Positions 1 to 8,796 of a DNA stretch of 64,000 bases are shown here, one piece after another. Position numbers and translations under genes: made by a program. The number at the start of each line of letters is the position of its first letter. Position 1 is the stretch's first letter. The notes under the pieces were generated by a model. That model was not told the origin of the DNA. It saw only the letters and a list, made by a program, of their open reading frames with translations, and searched no databases. The stretch lies in the NCBI GenBank assembly GCA_012103035.1, contig JAAVLL010000002.1:1558501-1622500 (forward strand), read 5' to 3'. Source of the stretch: Brucella oryzae. GTDB lineage: Bacteria; Pseudomonadota; Alphaproteobacteria; Rhizobiales; Rhizobiaceae.

Positions 1-97
1 AGACGACCGGCGAAAATCCGCTCTCGTGCAGAAGCTTGGCCGTATGGCTGCCGATGAAGCCTGCGCCGCCGGTAACAAGTATGCTCCGCCGGGTCAT
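1..97 (-). CDS. UDP-glucose 4-epimerase-like protein, N-terminal fragment
   Basis: Only the first 32 codons lie in the window; the gene continues leftwards. The fragment starts [18 protein letters not shown], a textbook Rossmann dinucleotide-binding start (GxxGxxG) of extended short-chain dehydrogenases, most like GalE-type UDP-glucose 4-epimerases. Its ATG overlaps the TGA of the upstream sugar-nucleotide decarboxylase gene (ATGA), so the two are translationally coupled and probably serve surface-polysaccharide precursor synthesis. GalE is the likeliest subfamily, but related NAD-sugar epimerases begin the same way. Confidence 0.75.
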   Translation of the reverse strand, partial: MTRRSILVTGGAGFIGSHTAKLLHESGFSPVV

Positions 98-1061
98 CTC
101 GCCACCTCGAAAAGCTCACCCGATGGCCGGACCAGCTGGCGTTCGAAATAGGCAATCGTCTGCTTCAGTCCTTCGGCCAGCGCAATTTGCGGCTCCCAGC
201 CAAGCTCGCGCTTGGCGAGCATGATGTCCGGGCGCCGCTGGCGCGGATCATCGGTGGGCAGAGGACGATAGACGATGCGCGAGGACGAGCCTGTCAGCGC
301 AATGATCTGCTCGGCCAGTTCACGCACGGTGAACTCGCCTGGATTGCCGAGATTGACGGGCTTGCGGACCTGACTGCTCATCAACCGGCTGAAGCCCTCG
401 ATCAGGTCATCGACATAGCAGAAGGAGCGGGTCTGCGAGCCGTCACCATAGATGGTGATGTCTTCGCGCTTGAGCGCCTGAACGATGAAGTTCGACACGA
501 CGCGCCCATCGTCGGGCCGCATGCGCGGGCCATAGGTATTGAAGATGCGCACGATACGGATATCGACGCCATACTGCTTGTGAAAATCGTAGAACAGCGT
601 TTCGGCCGAGCGCTTGCCTTCATCATAGCAGGACCGGGGCCGAAGGAGTTCACATTGCCCCAATAGGCTTCCGGCTGCGGATGCGTCTGCGGGTCGCCGT
701 AGACTTCCGAAGTCGAAGCCTGAAAAATCCGGGCCTGGTAATGCGCTGCTAGCTCGAGCAGGTTGAGCGAGCCGATAACGCTTGTCTTCATCGTATGTAC
801 CGGATCGGCCTGATAATGCGGCGGCGATGCAGGACATGCGAGATTGTAAATCTCGTCTACCGGCAGATCGATCGGGTTGACGATATCGTGGCGCACGAAG
901 CTGAATGTGTCGTAACGCAGGAGATTGCGCAGGTTCTCAAGCCGTCCCGTCGAAAAATTATCGACGCAGATGACGAAGTTTCCTTCATTCAGAAGACGCT
1001 CGCAGAGATGAGAGCCAAGAAATCCGGCACCGCCTGCTACAAGAATGCGCCGTGTTGACAT
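94..1061 (-). CDS. UDP-glucuronate decarboxylase-type NAD-dependent epimerase/dehydratase (frameshifted)
   Basis: The reconstructed protein is about 320 aa, normal for UDP-glucuronate decarboxylase / UDP-xylose synthase, which makes UDP-xylose in the cytoplasm for polysaccharides. Visible features are an N-terminal [18 protein letters not shown] nucleotide-binding motif, the family-typical [10 protein letters not shown] segment, the catalytic region STSEVYGDP, and SCYDEGKR with the Tyr-x-x-x-Lys pair. The C-terminal half continues with [15 protein letters not shown] and [12 protein letters not shown]. The frame breaks at 636-639, where one extra base in a C run (minus strand) rejoins the halves within the [11 protein letters not shown] motif. 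I chose the ATG at 1061 ([11 protein letters not shown]); a start at 1121 would add 20 residues with no family match. It overlaps the next gene by ATGA. A split epimerase pseudogene is less likely. Confidence 0.85.
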
Positions 1062-1315
1062 ACGCTCTGCAAATATACCCGATGATCTGAAGTTTATACT
1101 CACGAGAACCTCCAACACCAATATTTCTCATACTCATCTGATAAAAACAAAGTTGTCCCATCAACACATTCAAATAGAACTGTGTCTTTTGATGTTTTCT
1201 GATTGCTTTATTAGATGATTGAAGATAGCGACACTGGAGACCAGAGTCGTTAGCGTAGAATCCGGAAACTTATCCTTGCGTCCATTTTTGAGCGCAGTGA
1301 TTTCTTCTATCCGGG

Positions 1316-1337
1316 GCCTTCACACTGCTGTGAAGGC
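1316..1337 (-). terminator. Hairpin downstream of the GntR gene
   Basis: A perfect 9-bp stem (GCCTTCACA / TGTGAAGGC) with a 4-base loop lies about 15 bases beyond the GntR stop codon. There is no T tract after it on the minus strand, so it may be a weak terminator or an mRNA-stabilising hairpin. Confidence 0.4.
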
Positions 1338-1350
1338 GCCATTTCGTGCC

Positions 1351-2139
1351 TTATTGCCGGTGGAGAATAAGTCGGCACCGCCTGCGCCAATTGTGCGGTC
1401 CAAAACCGGTTCCCGCTTTTGAAAGATATACTTTAACGCAGAATATCCGAAAGACGCTTCTGTTCTTTTCGACGCGCTCGAGATTGAGGCCCGCCAGAAG
1501 ATCGAGAATATGGGTTTTCATCAAGGCCGCGGCATCCTCGCTCCTGTGCGTCTCAATCGCATCGACCAGCGCATGATGCGCGTCGCTCTGGCAGGTCGTC
1601 TCGCGCCGTTCCCAATAGAGCGAAATGATGAGCGAGGAACGCGGCAGCAGATCGCCGACGAAACCCGCCAGGATCGAGTGTCCCGAAATCTCGGCCAGAT
1701 GCGTGTGAAAAGCGCCGACAGCATGATCGCCTCGCTGTCGCGTCCGGCATGAAGCGCTTCATGCTCGTCGTGAAGATGCTGTCGCAGTTGCCGGACCTGC
1801 TCGGGCTTGATGACCGTTGCTGCAAGCGAAGCCACGGGGCTCGATCAGCAAGCGTGCCTCGAACACTTCGCGCGCTTCCTCACGCGACGGCTCGGCCACG
1901 AAGGCACCGCGATTGGGCTCCAGCCGCACGAGCCTGTCATGCGCCAGCGCCTGCAGCGCCGAGCGCACGAAAGCGCGGCTGACCGAATAGATCGACGCCA
2001 GCTCGTCCTCCGGCAGCTTCGTACCCGGAAGCAGACGATGGCTTACAACCGCTTCGCGCAAGCCGTTATAGACCGGAAGCCAGCGCGCATTGCCGCCATT
2101 TTGGTCTGTCGTGTTGGTTGCAGCCAGGTTCATCGTCAT
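1351..2139 (-). CDS. GntR family transcriptional regulator, FCD type (frameshifted twice)
   Basis: The N-terminal winged helix (about residues 20-90, containing LREAVVSHRLLPGTKLPEDELASIY and the recognition-helix region VSRAFVRSALQALAHDRLV) is followed by an all-helical FCD ligand domain (residues about 95-240, with EVFEARLLIEPR). This is the FadR-like GntR subfamily, which usually represses catabolic operons and binds small organic acids. The frame is lost near 1833 and near 1708; at 1708 one extra G (TCGGCGCT to TCGGGCGCT) restores the family sequence. It lies downstream of the hydantoin racemase/Liv operon on the same strand, separated by about 180 bp, and is the natural candidate regulator of that operon. 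The C-terminus, ending near 1351 inside a palindromic-repeat sequence, is less certain. Confidence 0.8.
1399..1421. repeat. Palindromic intergenic repeat unit (AAAACCGG type)
   Basis: CAAAACCGGTTCCCGCTTTTG matches the core of similar elements at about 19.48, 23.9 and 32.44 kb. Here it overlaps the predicted 3' end of the GntR gene, so the repeat may have replaced the original C-terminus. Confidence 0.55.
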
Positions 2140-2319
2140 CCAATAAGAGCTGTTCGAAGGGTGAATGCGATCAGGCGATACAGCATCCGCAAATCCGCTA
2201 TTTATTCCCTTACATATCGAACACAGGTCCGGCGAGTGTCAACAATGTCGCGAGTTCTGATACACAAGATTGCCCGCAATCCTTCATAACATCACCTTCA
2301 GCGGCCCGTTTTTCCGTAA

Positions 2320-3054
2320 TTAATTAGATTTCAGGCGAAAAGGTTCAAAAATACCTTGAAAGCCTTTCGTGCGCGGAAGTTGATAGCCGCCAAGCTTCGA
2401 CGTCTTCAAGCCGAGTCCCACAAGGCTTTCACATAGCTTCACCGCGCAGGTCACGCCGTCGATGACCGGCAGGCCGTGCTCTCTTGAAAGAGAAGCAGCA
2501 AGATCGGCCATACCCGCGCAACCGAGCACGATCGCTTCGGCATGGTCTTCCCGGATCGCCTTCGCGATCTCGTTCGACACCTTGTTACGTGCGTCCGATC
2601 CCGGAATTTCGAGGTCGAGCACGGCCACGTCGCTGGCCCGCACACGGGAGCAGCGCGATATGAGACCATAGCGCGAAAGATTGTGTTCAATAGCAGGTAC
2701 CGAACGCGACAATGTGGTGACGACGCTGAACTTTCCGGCAATCAGGCTTGCCATGTGAAAGGCCGCCTCGCCGATGCCGATCACCGGCATGGTTCCGGCG
2801 CAGCGCGCAGCGTCAAGGCCGGTATCGTCGAAACAGGCGATGACGCAGGCATCAGCAGTCGGGCGCTTCTGCATTTCCCCGATCATGCCGGGAATGGCAA
2901 AAACCTCATCGAAATATCCTTCGATGCTCGGCGGACCGTCGGCGGGATTGCTCGCGATGATTGTCGTACCGGCACCAGCCACGCTGCGCGCGGCTTCACC
3001 GATCTTATGCGTCATCGATGCAGTTGTATTGGGGTTGATGACAAGTATTTCCAT
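2320..3054 (-). CDS. Asp/Glu/hydantoin racemase family protein
   Basis: Intact, 244 aa, the usual length for hydantoin racemases, which interconvert D- and L-5-substituted hydantoins with two catalytic cysteines. The start MEILVINPNTTASM carries the family N-motif INPNTT. The first cysteine is in ADACVIACFDDTGLDAAR (residues about 67-84) and the second in AIVLGCAGMADL (residues about 175-186). It is the last gene before the GntR regulator in a same-strand run with livF-livG-livM-livH and a binding protein, so the imported substrate may be a hydantoin, allantoin-like ureide or amino-acid derivative. Aspartate or glutamate racemase and maleate isomerase are the alternatives; INPNTT favours the hydantoin group. 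Confidence 0.88.
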   Translation of the reverse strand: MEILVINPNTTASMTHKIGEAARSVAGAGTTIIASNPADGPPSIEGYFDEVFAIPGMIGEMQKRPTADACVIACFDDTGLDAARCAGTMPVIGIGEAAFHMASLIAGKFSVVTTLSRSVPAIEHNLSRYGLISRCSRVRASDVAVLDLEIPGSDARNKVSNEIAKAIREDHAEAIVLGCAGMADLAASLSREHGLPVIDGVTCAVKLCESLVGLGLKTSKLGGYQLPRTKGFQGIFEPFRLKSN

Positions 3055-3141
3055 TTTCCTCGAACCATCGAAATATTTGTTTTCGTTCTGGATGGTCCAG
3101 AGCGTCAGGAATGACGCTCTGCCTAGTCGTAGCTCAGGCGG

Positions 3142-3863
3142 TCAGATTTCCCCGCCCAGATAGAGTTTCTTGACCCGGTCGTCTGTCGCCAGTTCTTCCG
3201 AATTGCCGGACAGGACGATCTTTCCGGTCGTCAGGGCATAGGCGCGCTGCGAGATGCGTAAGGCCATGCGCGAATTCTGCTCGACCAGAAGAACGCTGAC
3301 CTTTTCGTCGCGATTGATGGCTACGATGGAGCGGGCAATATCCTGCACCAGCTTGGGCGCGACGCCGAGCGACGGCTCATCCAACAGCAGGAGTTGCGGC
3401 TTGGCCATGAGCGCGCGGCCGATGACCAGCATCTGCTGCTCACCGCCGCTCATCGTGCCAGCGGCCTGCGAATAGCGCTCCTTCAGGCGCGGAAACCGCC
3501 CCAGAACCATCTCCAGCGTATTGGCGATATCCGCCTTGCTGGAGCGGGTGAACGCGCCCATCATGAGGTTGTCGCGCACGCTCATATAGGGAAAGACACG
3601 GCGGCCTTCCGGCACCATGGCAATCCCCATCCTGACGATCTCATCCGACCGCGTGCCGTCGATCCGGCGGCCCTCATAATGGATTTCGCCTTTGCGGATT
3701 TTTTCAGCCCCGTGATCGCCCGCAGGATCGAGGATTTGCCCGCCCCGTTGGCGCCGATCAACGCGACCGTTTCTCCCTCCTGAACGCTCAGTGAAACACC
3801 TTTCAGCGCATAGACATGATCGTAATAGAGTTCGGCATCGGAAACTTTGAGAAGCTCTGCCAT
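3142..3863 (-). CDS. livF: Branched-chain amino acid-type ABC transporter ATPase LivF (frameshifted)
   Basis: The reconstruction gives about 240 aa, normal for LivF. Walker A (GANGAGKSS) is at about residues 37-45, the signature SGGEQQML is near residue 140, Walker B LLLLDEPSLG follows, and the protein ends with the LivF-typical VLLVEQN switch region. The frame breaks at 3699-3704, where one more A (T on the plus strand) gives ITGLKKIRKGEIHY. I chose the ATG at 3863, just after the livG stop at 3866-3868; the TTG six bases upstream is possible. It pairs with LivG to power the LivH-LivM channel. Confidence 0.88.
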
Positions 3864-3865
3864 GG

Positions 3866-4645
3866 TCAATATCCAATCGTTTCGTCTTCTGCACCGAGAT
3901 AGGCTTCGATCACCTTCTCGTTTTCCTGGATTTGCCTCGGCGTGCCTTCGGCGATCTTCTGCCCGAAATTGATGACAACGATCCGGTCGGAAATATTCAT
4001 CACCGCCGGCATGTCGTGTTCCACCAGCAACACCGTCACGCCCCGGTCGCGAACGGCGCGCACCATTTCCACCGCCTTGACGGTTTCGTCGTGGTTCATC
4101 CCGGCAAAGGGTTCGTCCAGAAGCAGGATCTTCGGTTCCGTAGCGAGACCAATGGCGATGCCGAGCGCCCGCAAATGACCATGCGGCAGGTTTTGAGCCA
4201 CCTCATCCCGCTGGCTCCACAGGCCCAGAAACTGCAGGATTTCGTCTGCCGAGCGTCCGAACTCCTCCTGATCCCGGCGCGCGAGGCCCGTCCCGACATA
4301 ACAGCCGAGGAAACTCGCCTTGGCGCGCAGGTGGTGACCGACGATCACATTGTCGCGCACCGTCATGCCCTTGAAGATCGTCGTTTCCTGAAAGGTACGC
4401 ACCACACCCTTTCGCGCCACGATATGCGGCGCCAGACCCGATATGCGCTCGCCCTTGAACCGGACCTCGCCGGTCGTGGGATTGAGGAATGATGCGATCA
4501 GCTTGAACAGCGTGGACTTGCCCGCGCCGTTCGGCCCGATGACCGACAGGATTTCCTTTTCCCGCACCGAGAAGGAGACATCGTTGACCGCAACCAGACC
4601 GCCGAAACGTTTGGTCAGGCTCCTGACTTCCAGAAGATCGCTCAT
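3866..4645 (-). CDS. livG: Branched-chain amino acid-type ABC transporter ATPase LivG
   Basis: Intact, 259 aa. Walker A GPNGAGKST is at about residues 37-45. The Q-loop segment is VRTFQE, Walker B is ILLLDEPFAGM and the H-switch is LLVEHDMPAVM. The insert around residues 110-150 and the C-terminal EAYLG tail are typical of LivG rather than LivF. The start overlaps the livM stop (livM ends at 4642), which implies translational coupling. It forms the nucleotide-binding heterodimer with LivF. Confidence 0.93.
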   Translation of the reverse strand: MSDLLEVRSLTKRFGGLVAVNDVSFSVREKEILSVIGPNGAGKSTLFKLIASFLNPTTGEVRFKGERISGLAPHIVARKGVVRTFQETTIFKGMTVRDNVIVGHHLRAKASFLGCYVGTGLARRDQEEFGRSADEILQFLGLWSQRDEVAQNLPHGHLRALGIAIGLATEPKILLLDEPFAGMNHDETVKAVEMVRAVRDRGVTVLLVEHDMPAVMNISDRIVVINFGQKIAEGTPRQIQENEKVIEAYLGAEDETIGY

Positions 4646-5622
4646 GATCCAGCTCCCTTCTTTCCAGTCAGTCTGAGGCTGAGAAGTCCGTTAGGCAGGA
4701 ACAGCATCAGGATGATGAGAACGCTGGAGAAGATGAGCAGTTGGAACTTGCCGGTCTGGAACAGGAAGTCCCAGCCGAAATAAAGAACGAAGGTTCCGAT
4801 GATTGGGCCGAACACATAGCCGAGGCCGCCCAGGAAGCAGTTGAGCATGAAATTGACCGAATCCGTCACCGTGAAGCTCGACGGATAGATCGATTGCGAG
4901 ATTGCAACGAACATCGCGCCGCCAAGCCCGCCGAGGAAGGACGAGATCGCATAGGCCAGCACGCGCAGATTGGTGATGTTGACGCCAATCGACGAGGCGA
5001 GCTCCTCATTTTGCTGCAACGACTGGCACAGTCCGCCGATACGCGAATGGATGAGGCGATAAAGTCCGGCGAAGCACAGCACCATCAGTACGATGGACAC
5101 GAAATAGAAGGCTGCGCGCGGGTTCTGCAATGTTGCGAAATCCGGCAGGATCGTGAGGCCGAACAGCGATATGCCGCCCGGCATCGGAATGCTGACCATG
5201 CCCTTGGCGCCGTTGGTGATGGGCAGGGCCATTGCCAAAAGACGGGCAACTTCGGTCAGTACCAGCGTGACCATGGCGAAATAGACGCCGCGCAGCCGCA
5301 GGATCGGCAGGCCGATCAGGATACTGGCCAAGGCGCAGAACAGCGCGGCAATGGGCAGCGTCAGCCAGAAGGAGACGCCATATTTCACCATCAGGATAGC
5401 CGAAACATAGCCGCCCATGAGAGCATAGGCGCCCTGACCGATATTGATGCGACCAATATAGAAGGTGAGCCACACGCCGCTGCTGACGATGGAGAGAAGC
5501 GCCACGGAAGTCAGCGTGTAATAGAGGTCGTGCCGTCCGGTGGTTTCGATCAGGACCGGAATACCGATGAAGATCAGGGCCAGAAAGGCAGCGACGCCGA
5601 TAAGCTTTGTTGTCTTTGTCAT
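4642..5622 (-). CDS. livM: Branched-chain amino acid-type ABC transporter permease LivM
   Basis: Intact, 326 aa, with about ten hydrophobic segments and LivM family hallmarks: NIGQGAYALMGGYVSA near residue 60, LRGVYFAMVTL near residue 110, and the coupling segment GGLCQSLQQNEELASSIGVN (EAA-like loop, residues about 195-215). It forms the inner-membrane channel together with LivH. It lies 11 bp downstream of livH and overlaps livG by 4 bp, so the genes form one operon. Confidence 0.93.
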   Translation of the reverse strand: MTKTTKLIGVAAFLALIFIGIPVLIETTGRHDLYYTLTSVALLSIVSSGVWLTFYIGRINIGQGAYALMGGYVSAILMVKYGVSFWLTLPIAALFCALASILIGLPILRLRGVYFAMVTLVLTEVARLLAMALPITNGAKGMVSIPMPGGISLFGLTILPDFATLQNPRAAFYFVSIVLMVLCFAGLYRLIHSRIGGLCQSLQQNEELASSIGVNITNLRVLAYAISSFLGGLGGAMFVAISQSIYPSSFTVTDSVNFMLNCFLGGLGYVFGPIIGTFVLYFGWDFLFQTGKFQLLIFSSVLIILMLFLPNGLLSLRLTGKKGAGS

Positions 5623-5632
5623 GATTGCCCCC

Positions 5633-6493
5633 TCAACCCCACGGCTTGCCCATGAGCCCGTTCGGACGGATGCTCAGGAACACCATCAATGCAGCGAAGA
5701 TGACGAGATAAGTGATGTCGCCATAGGAGCGCAGAACAGTCAGGCCGACGGATTCCATCATGCCAAGGATGAAGCCACCGGCAATCGCCCCGCTGACGAC
5801 GCCTGCACCGCCGATCATAACCATCATGAAAGCCTTGATGGATATGGCACCGCCGATGCCGGAATTGACACCGGTAATGGCGACCAGCAATCCACCGACC
5901 AGACCCGCAAGCATTGCCCCAGCGCGAAGCCTATCATGGAATAACGGTCGACATTCACGCCCATCAACTGCGCGGCCACGCGGTCCTGGCGAGCGCGCAT
6001 CGCGCGACCGGGTTTTGTGTACTGCATAAAAGAACGAAGGCAGCGATGAACACCACGGCAAGAACACCGATCAGGATGCGGTCGTAGGGCATTATCAACC
6101 AGTCGGACACGAAGACCCCATTGACGATCTTCGGCACGCCGCGCTGCTTTTCACCGAACAGAAGCAGGATCACCGCGTCGAGGAAAAGGCGACTGCGGCA
6201 GCAAGAAGCATCGTGCTTTCATCGCGCAGACTTCGCTTGATGACCGGCCTGAAGAGAAATTTTTCGATCAGCGCACCGACGATCATCAATGTGACAGCGG
6301 AGGCCAGAAGAGCGACAACAAACGGCAGGCCGAGCTGCCCGTAAACCGTATAGGTGACGAAACCGCCCAGCACATACATCTGGCCGTGCGCAAAATTGAG
6401 GACGTTCATGAGCGCGAAGATCAGCGTCAGCCCCAACGCGATCAGTGCATATTGCGCACCCAGATATAGCCCATTGGCTATCACTTGTTCCAT
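5633..6493 (-). CDS. livH: Branched-chain amino acid-type ABC transporter permease LivH (three frameshifts)
   Basis: The reconstruction is about 288 aa, normal for LivH. It starts MEQVIANGLYLGAQYALIAL, includes LNFAHGQMYVLGGF (family motif near residue 45) and ends SIRPNGLMGKPWG. The frame is lost at 6184-6187 (T run), about 6027-6030 (T run) and 5917-5920 (G run); in each place one extra base restores the conserved sequence (AFFLDAV, LFMQYTKPGRAMRA, FALGAMLAGLVGG). I chose the ATG at 6493 over an upstream ATG at 6532. Three errors of the same kind in one gene argue for base-calling errors rather than decay. Confidence 0.85.
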
Positions 6494-6573
6494 GAAGGCA
6501 GACTCCTCGTGCGAAGCATCGGACAGGTTCAACGCCGGTCCAAAACTCCGTGACAGTTCCTGACTATTGGGAG

Positions 6574-6607
6574 GCCCGAAGCAGAAGGCCCCTCCTCCGC
6601 TTCGGGC
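6574..6607 (-). promoter_or_regulatory. Intercistronic hairpin between the binding-protein gene and livH
   Basis: A 9-bp perfect stem (GCCCGAAGC / GCTTCGGGC) with a 16-base loop sits 17 bp after the binding-protein stop and before livH. Such hairpins commonly protect the upstream message or partly terminate transcription, which raises binding-protein levels relative to membrane components. There is no T tract on the minus side, so stabilisation or attenuation is more likely than full termination. Confidence 0.55.
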
Positions 6608-6623
6608 TGCTCAGGCTGATCGG

Positions 6624-7826
6624 TTAATCGACCTGGCCGACGAAAAGGGTTTCGAATTTGCCGTCTTTATATTCCGTCACAACCATCGGAATGCCGATCT
6701 GCCGCTTCTGCGTGAAGGACGAGGTGCCAACGTAGGTCAGCTTGGAGCCGTCGCCGTCACCCTTGACGAAAGGATTGGGCGCAGAGAACGTGTCCATGGT
6801 CTTCTTGAATTCCTCGACATTATCGACCGCCGCCGGATTGGCCTTCAGCGTCTCCACGATATATTCAAGCGCATAGACCTTGGTGTTGGACTCGTCGTTA
6901 TATTCGCCGTAAGCCTTGGTATAACGGTCGACGAATTCCTTCATCACGTCCGATGCAATTTCCGGCGTGGAAGCGCCGCCCACCGAAATGAAGCCATTGG
7001 CGAGTTCGCCCGCACCTTCTTCCAGAACCTTGGCATCCTGCGCGGTTTCAGTGGAAATGAACCCCTGATAACCAAGCTCGCGCGCGGCGCGGATCAAAAG
7101 TGGCGCATTGCCCGGCGCGACGCCCGACAGAACCAGCAGGTCCGGCTTCTGCATGACGATCGGCGTCAGGACCGGCGTGAAATCGCGCGTATCGTTCTGA
7201 TAGGCATCGTTGGTCGAGACAACTTCCAGACCGAGCGCCTTGGCGGCCTCGATGCCGCTGTCGCGCTGGCTGAGCGGATCGGATTCATTGGCCGCCACGA
7301 AGGCGACCGTCTTGATGCCATTGTTTTCCTTCAGATATTTATAGATCGCCGGACCCGATTGATAATTGGCGATCATGCCGAGAACGGCGTTGGATGCTGG
7401 CGGCGTATAAAGTTCTTTCGGGAAGGAATAGGGGAAATAGATGATGCCCTTGGCTTCGGCCACCGGGCGGACGGCGGCGGCGCCGTCATCGACATTCGGG
7501 CCGACCACGTAATGGACGCCTTCCTGCGCCATTTTTCCATACCGGCGATGGCGCGCTTCGGGTCTTTCTGGTCGTCGAAGGTGACGATTTTGATTTTGTA
7601 GGTATCGTCGCCGATCTTTACTCCGCCCTGTTCGTTGAGCCAGTCGGCGCGAACCTGCATCGAACGGACATTGGATGTGCCCCAGGATGCAGCAGGGCCG
7701 CTGGTGACACCGACGAAACCGATCTTCAGCTTTGTCCGCAGCCTGGGAGGCCGATGCGGACATGAGCGCAAATAGAGAAACGGCGCCTAGCGCCGCAGTC
7801 TTAACAACTGCGCGTCTATTGATCAT
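6624..7826 (-). CDS. Periplasmic substrate-binding protein of the Liv-type importer (two frameshifts)
   Basis: The reconstruction is about 400 aa. A Sec signal peptide is evident (MINRRAVVKTAALGAVSLFA... cleaved after ASQA), followed by a type I periplasmic-binding fold of the Peripla_BP_6 (LivK/AmiC) family: LKIGFVGVTSGPAASWG, then GVHYVVGPNVDDGAAAV and a long C-terminal lobe. The frame is lost near 7730 and at 7532-7536; at the second place one extra A restores MEKMAQEGVHYVV. As first gene of the operon, followed by a hairpin and livHMGF plus a hydantoin racemase, it sets transport specificity. The ligand cannot be read from sequence; amino-acid, amide or ureide ligands are all known in this family. 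Confidence 0.85.
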   Translation of the reverse strand: MINRRAVVKTAALGAVSLFALMSASASQAADKAEDRFRRCHQRPCCILGHIQCPFDAGSRRLAQRTGRSKDRRRYLQNQNRHLRRPERPEARHRRYGKMAQEGVHYVVGPNVDDGAAAVRPVAEAKGIIYFPYSFPKELYTPPASNAVLGMIANYQSGPAIYKYLKENNGIKTVAFVAANESDPLSQRDSGIEAAKALGLEVVSTNDAYQNDTRDFTPVLTPIVMQKPDLLVLSGVAPGNAPLLIRAARELGYQGFISTETAQDAKVLEEGAGELANGFISVGGASTPEIASDVMKEFVDRYTKAYGEYNDESNTKVYALEYIVETLKANPAAVDNVEEFKKTMDTFSAPNPFVKGDGDGSKLTYVGTSSFTQKRQIGIPMVVTEYKDGKFETLFVGQVD

Positions 7827-7973
7827 TTTAGTTCCCCTTACTTAGCTTTACCTTCCCTCATTTGGCGGGGAAAGAATATATTAAGCTAAACACGCAACCG
7901 AAATATTGTCAACAATCTGAATATTTTTAATAAACGATCTTGAGGCGATGCGTCGTCAATTCCGGGAAGCTTC

Positions 7974-8008
7974 GAAATAGAAAAGGTGCGTCGGTTTCCG
8001 GCGCACCT
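7974..8008 (-). terminator. Rho-independent terminator of the DUF922 gene
   Basis: On the minus strand an 11-bp stem (AGGTGCGCCGG / CCGACGCACCT, one G-T pair, 3-base loop) is followed by TTTTCTATTT. It lies about 55 bp after the DUF922 stop codon. Confidence 0.75.
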
Positions 8009-8061
8009 CTTTGAAATGACAAACTGAAGAGGGGCTATAGCAAAACGCCCACACCGAGAAA

Positions 8062-8676
8062 TCAGCCGCCGTTCACTAGCGCCAGAATGAGCTGCTGGAC
8101 ATTGCCGCCATTGCCCATCTCTATCCTGTCGAAAGCACGCCCTTGAGCGCGCTGAACGTCCACCATATCGGTGATTTCCTTGATCAGCACTTTGCGGATT
8201 TTCTGGCATTTCGGGTCGTTTGGAACCGACAGGCCGACGGTGCGGCGCACGATCTCGCGCGTCATGTCCTTGGCATGGTCGCCATGCACAAGCTCATGCT
8301 TGCGGATACCCGCATAGAACGTCTCCCAATGTTCCTTCACCGGGGAGGAAAGTTTCTGCGAGGGCTTTGGCAGCGTATAGGTGATCTTCAGTTTCGGCGT
8401 GGCCCACAGGATTGTGCAGGCATTGTTGGAGCGGTCGAACTGCCGGTCCCAGGTCAGCACATAGCTGGTATGGGCGATGACGCGTGTCTTGCCGCCGCCG
8501 ATCTTCGGGCCGCGCTCACCAATGGATTCATAAAGTTCGGGACCGGTTTTCCCGGCAATGGCGTAGAACTTGATTTCCTCAACGGCTTTCCAGTTGTCTT
8601 CAGCAAGTGCGGGTGCCGCCACCACGAGTCCAAGTAATGCGAATGCTGCCGCTTTTTCACGCTTGCCCCGATCCAT
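8062..8676 (-). CDS. Secreted DUF922-type putative zinc-dependent protease
   Basis: Intact, 204 aa from the ATG at 8676 (MDRGKREKAAAFALL); an in-frame ATG at 8703 would add nine residues. A short positive N-terminus and hydrophobic stretch ending APALA suggest a Sec signal peptide. The mature region contains TSYVLTWDRQF near residue 85 and the zinc-site sequence RKHELVHGDHAKD (HExxH) near residue 140, hallmarks of DUF922 predicted secreted zinc proteases. The two cysteines (CTILW and PKCQKI) could form a disulfide in the periplasm. It stands alone between two operons with its own terminator. Proteolytic activity is inferred from the motif only. Confidence 0.82.
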   Translation of the reverse strand: MDRGKREKAAAFALLGLVVAAPALAEDNWKAVEEIKFYAIAGKTGPELYESIGERGPKIGGGKTRVIAHTSYVLTWDRQFDRSNNACTILWATPKLKITYTLPKPSQKLSSPVKEHWETFYAGIRKHELVHGDHAKDMTREIVRRTVGLSVPNDPKCQKIRKVLIKEITDMVDVQRAQGRAFDRIEMGNGGNVQQLILALVNGG

Positions 8677-8744
8677 CGATTTGCCATGATGATTTGCGGG
8701 CAAGCTACAATATCAGCGGACGATGCGTAAGCGCCTTTCCGGAA

Positions 8745-8774
8745 AAGCCCGCCCCGGTTTCCCGAGGCGGGCTC
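8745..8774 (-). terminator. Terminator of the Pot-like/oxidase operon
   Basis: A stem GCCCGCC / GGCGGGC (8747-8753 with 8766-8772) is followed on the minus strand by TTTTCC. It lies about 22 bp after the binding-protein stop. The other strand also has a T-rich flank (CTCTTTT), so it may act in both directions. Confidence 0.75.
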
Positions 8775-8796
8775 TTTTCAAACTGCGTCGTCAATC

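Noticed and set aside
4741-5655. Long plus-strand open frame (304 codons) opposite livM
   Set aside because: It is rich in Glu, Gln, Arg and Asp, lacks any family motif, and lies exactly antisense to an intact LivM gene; a high-GC shadow frame.
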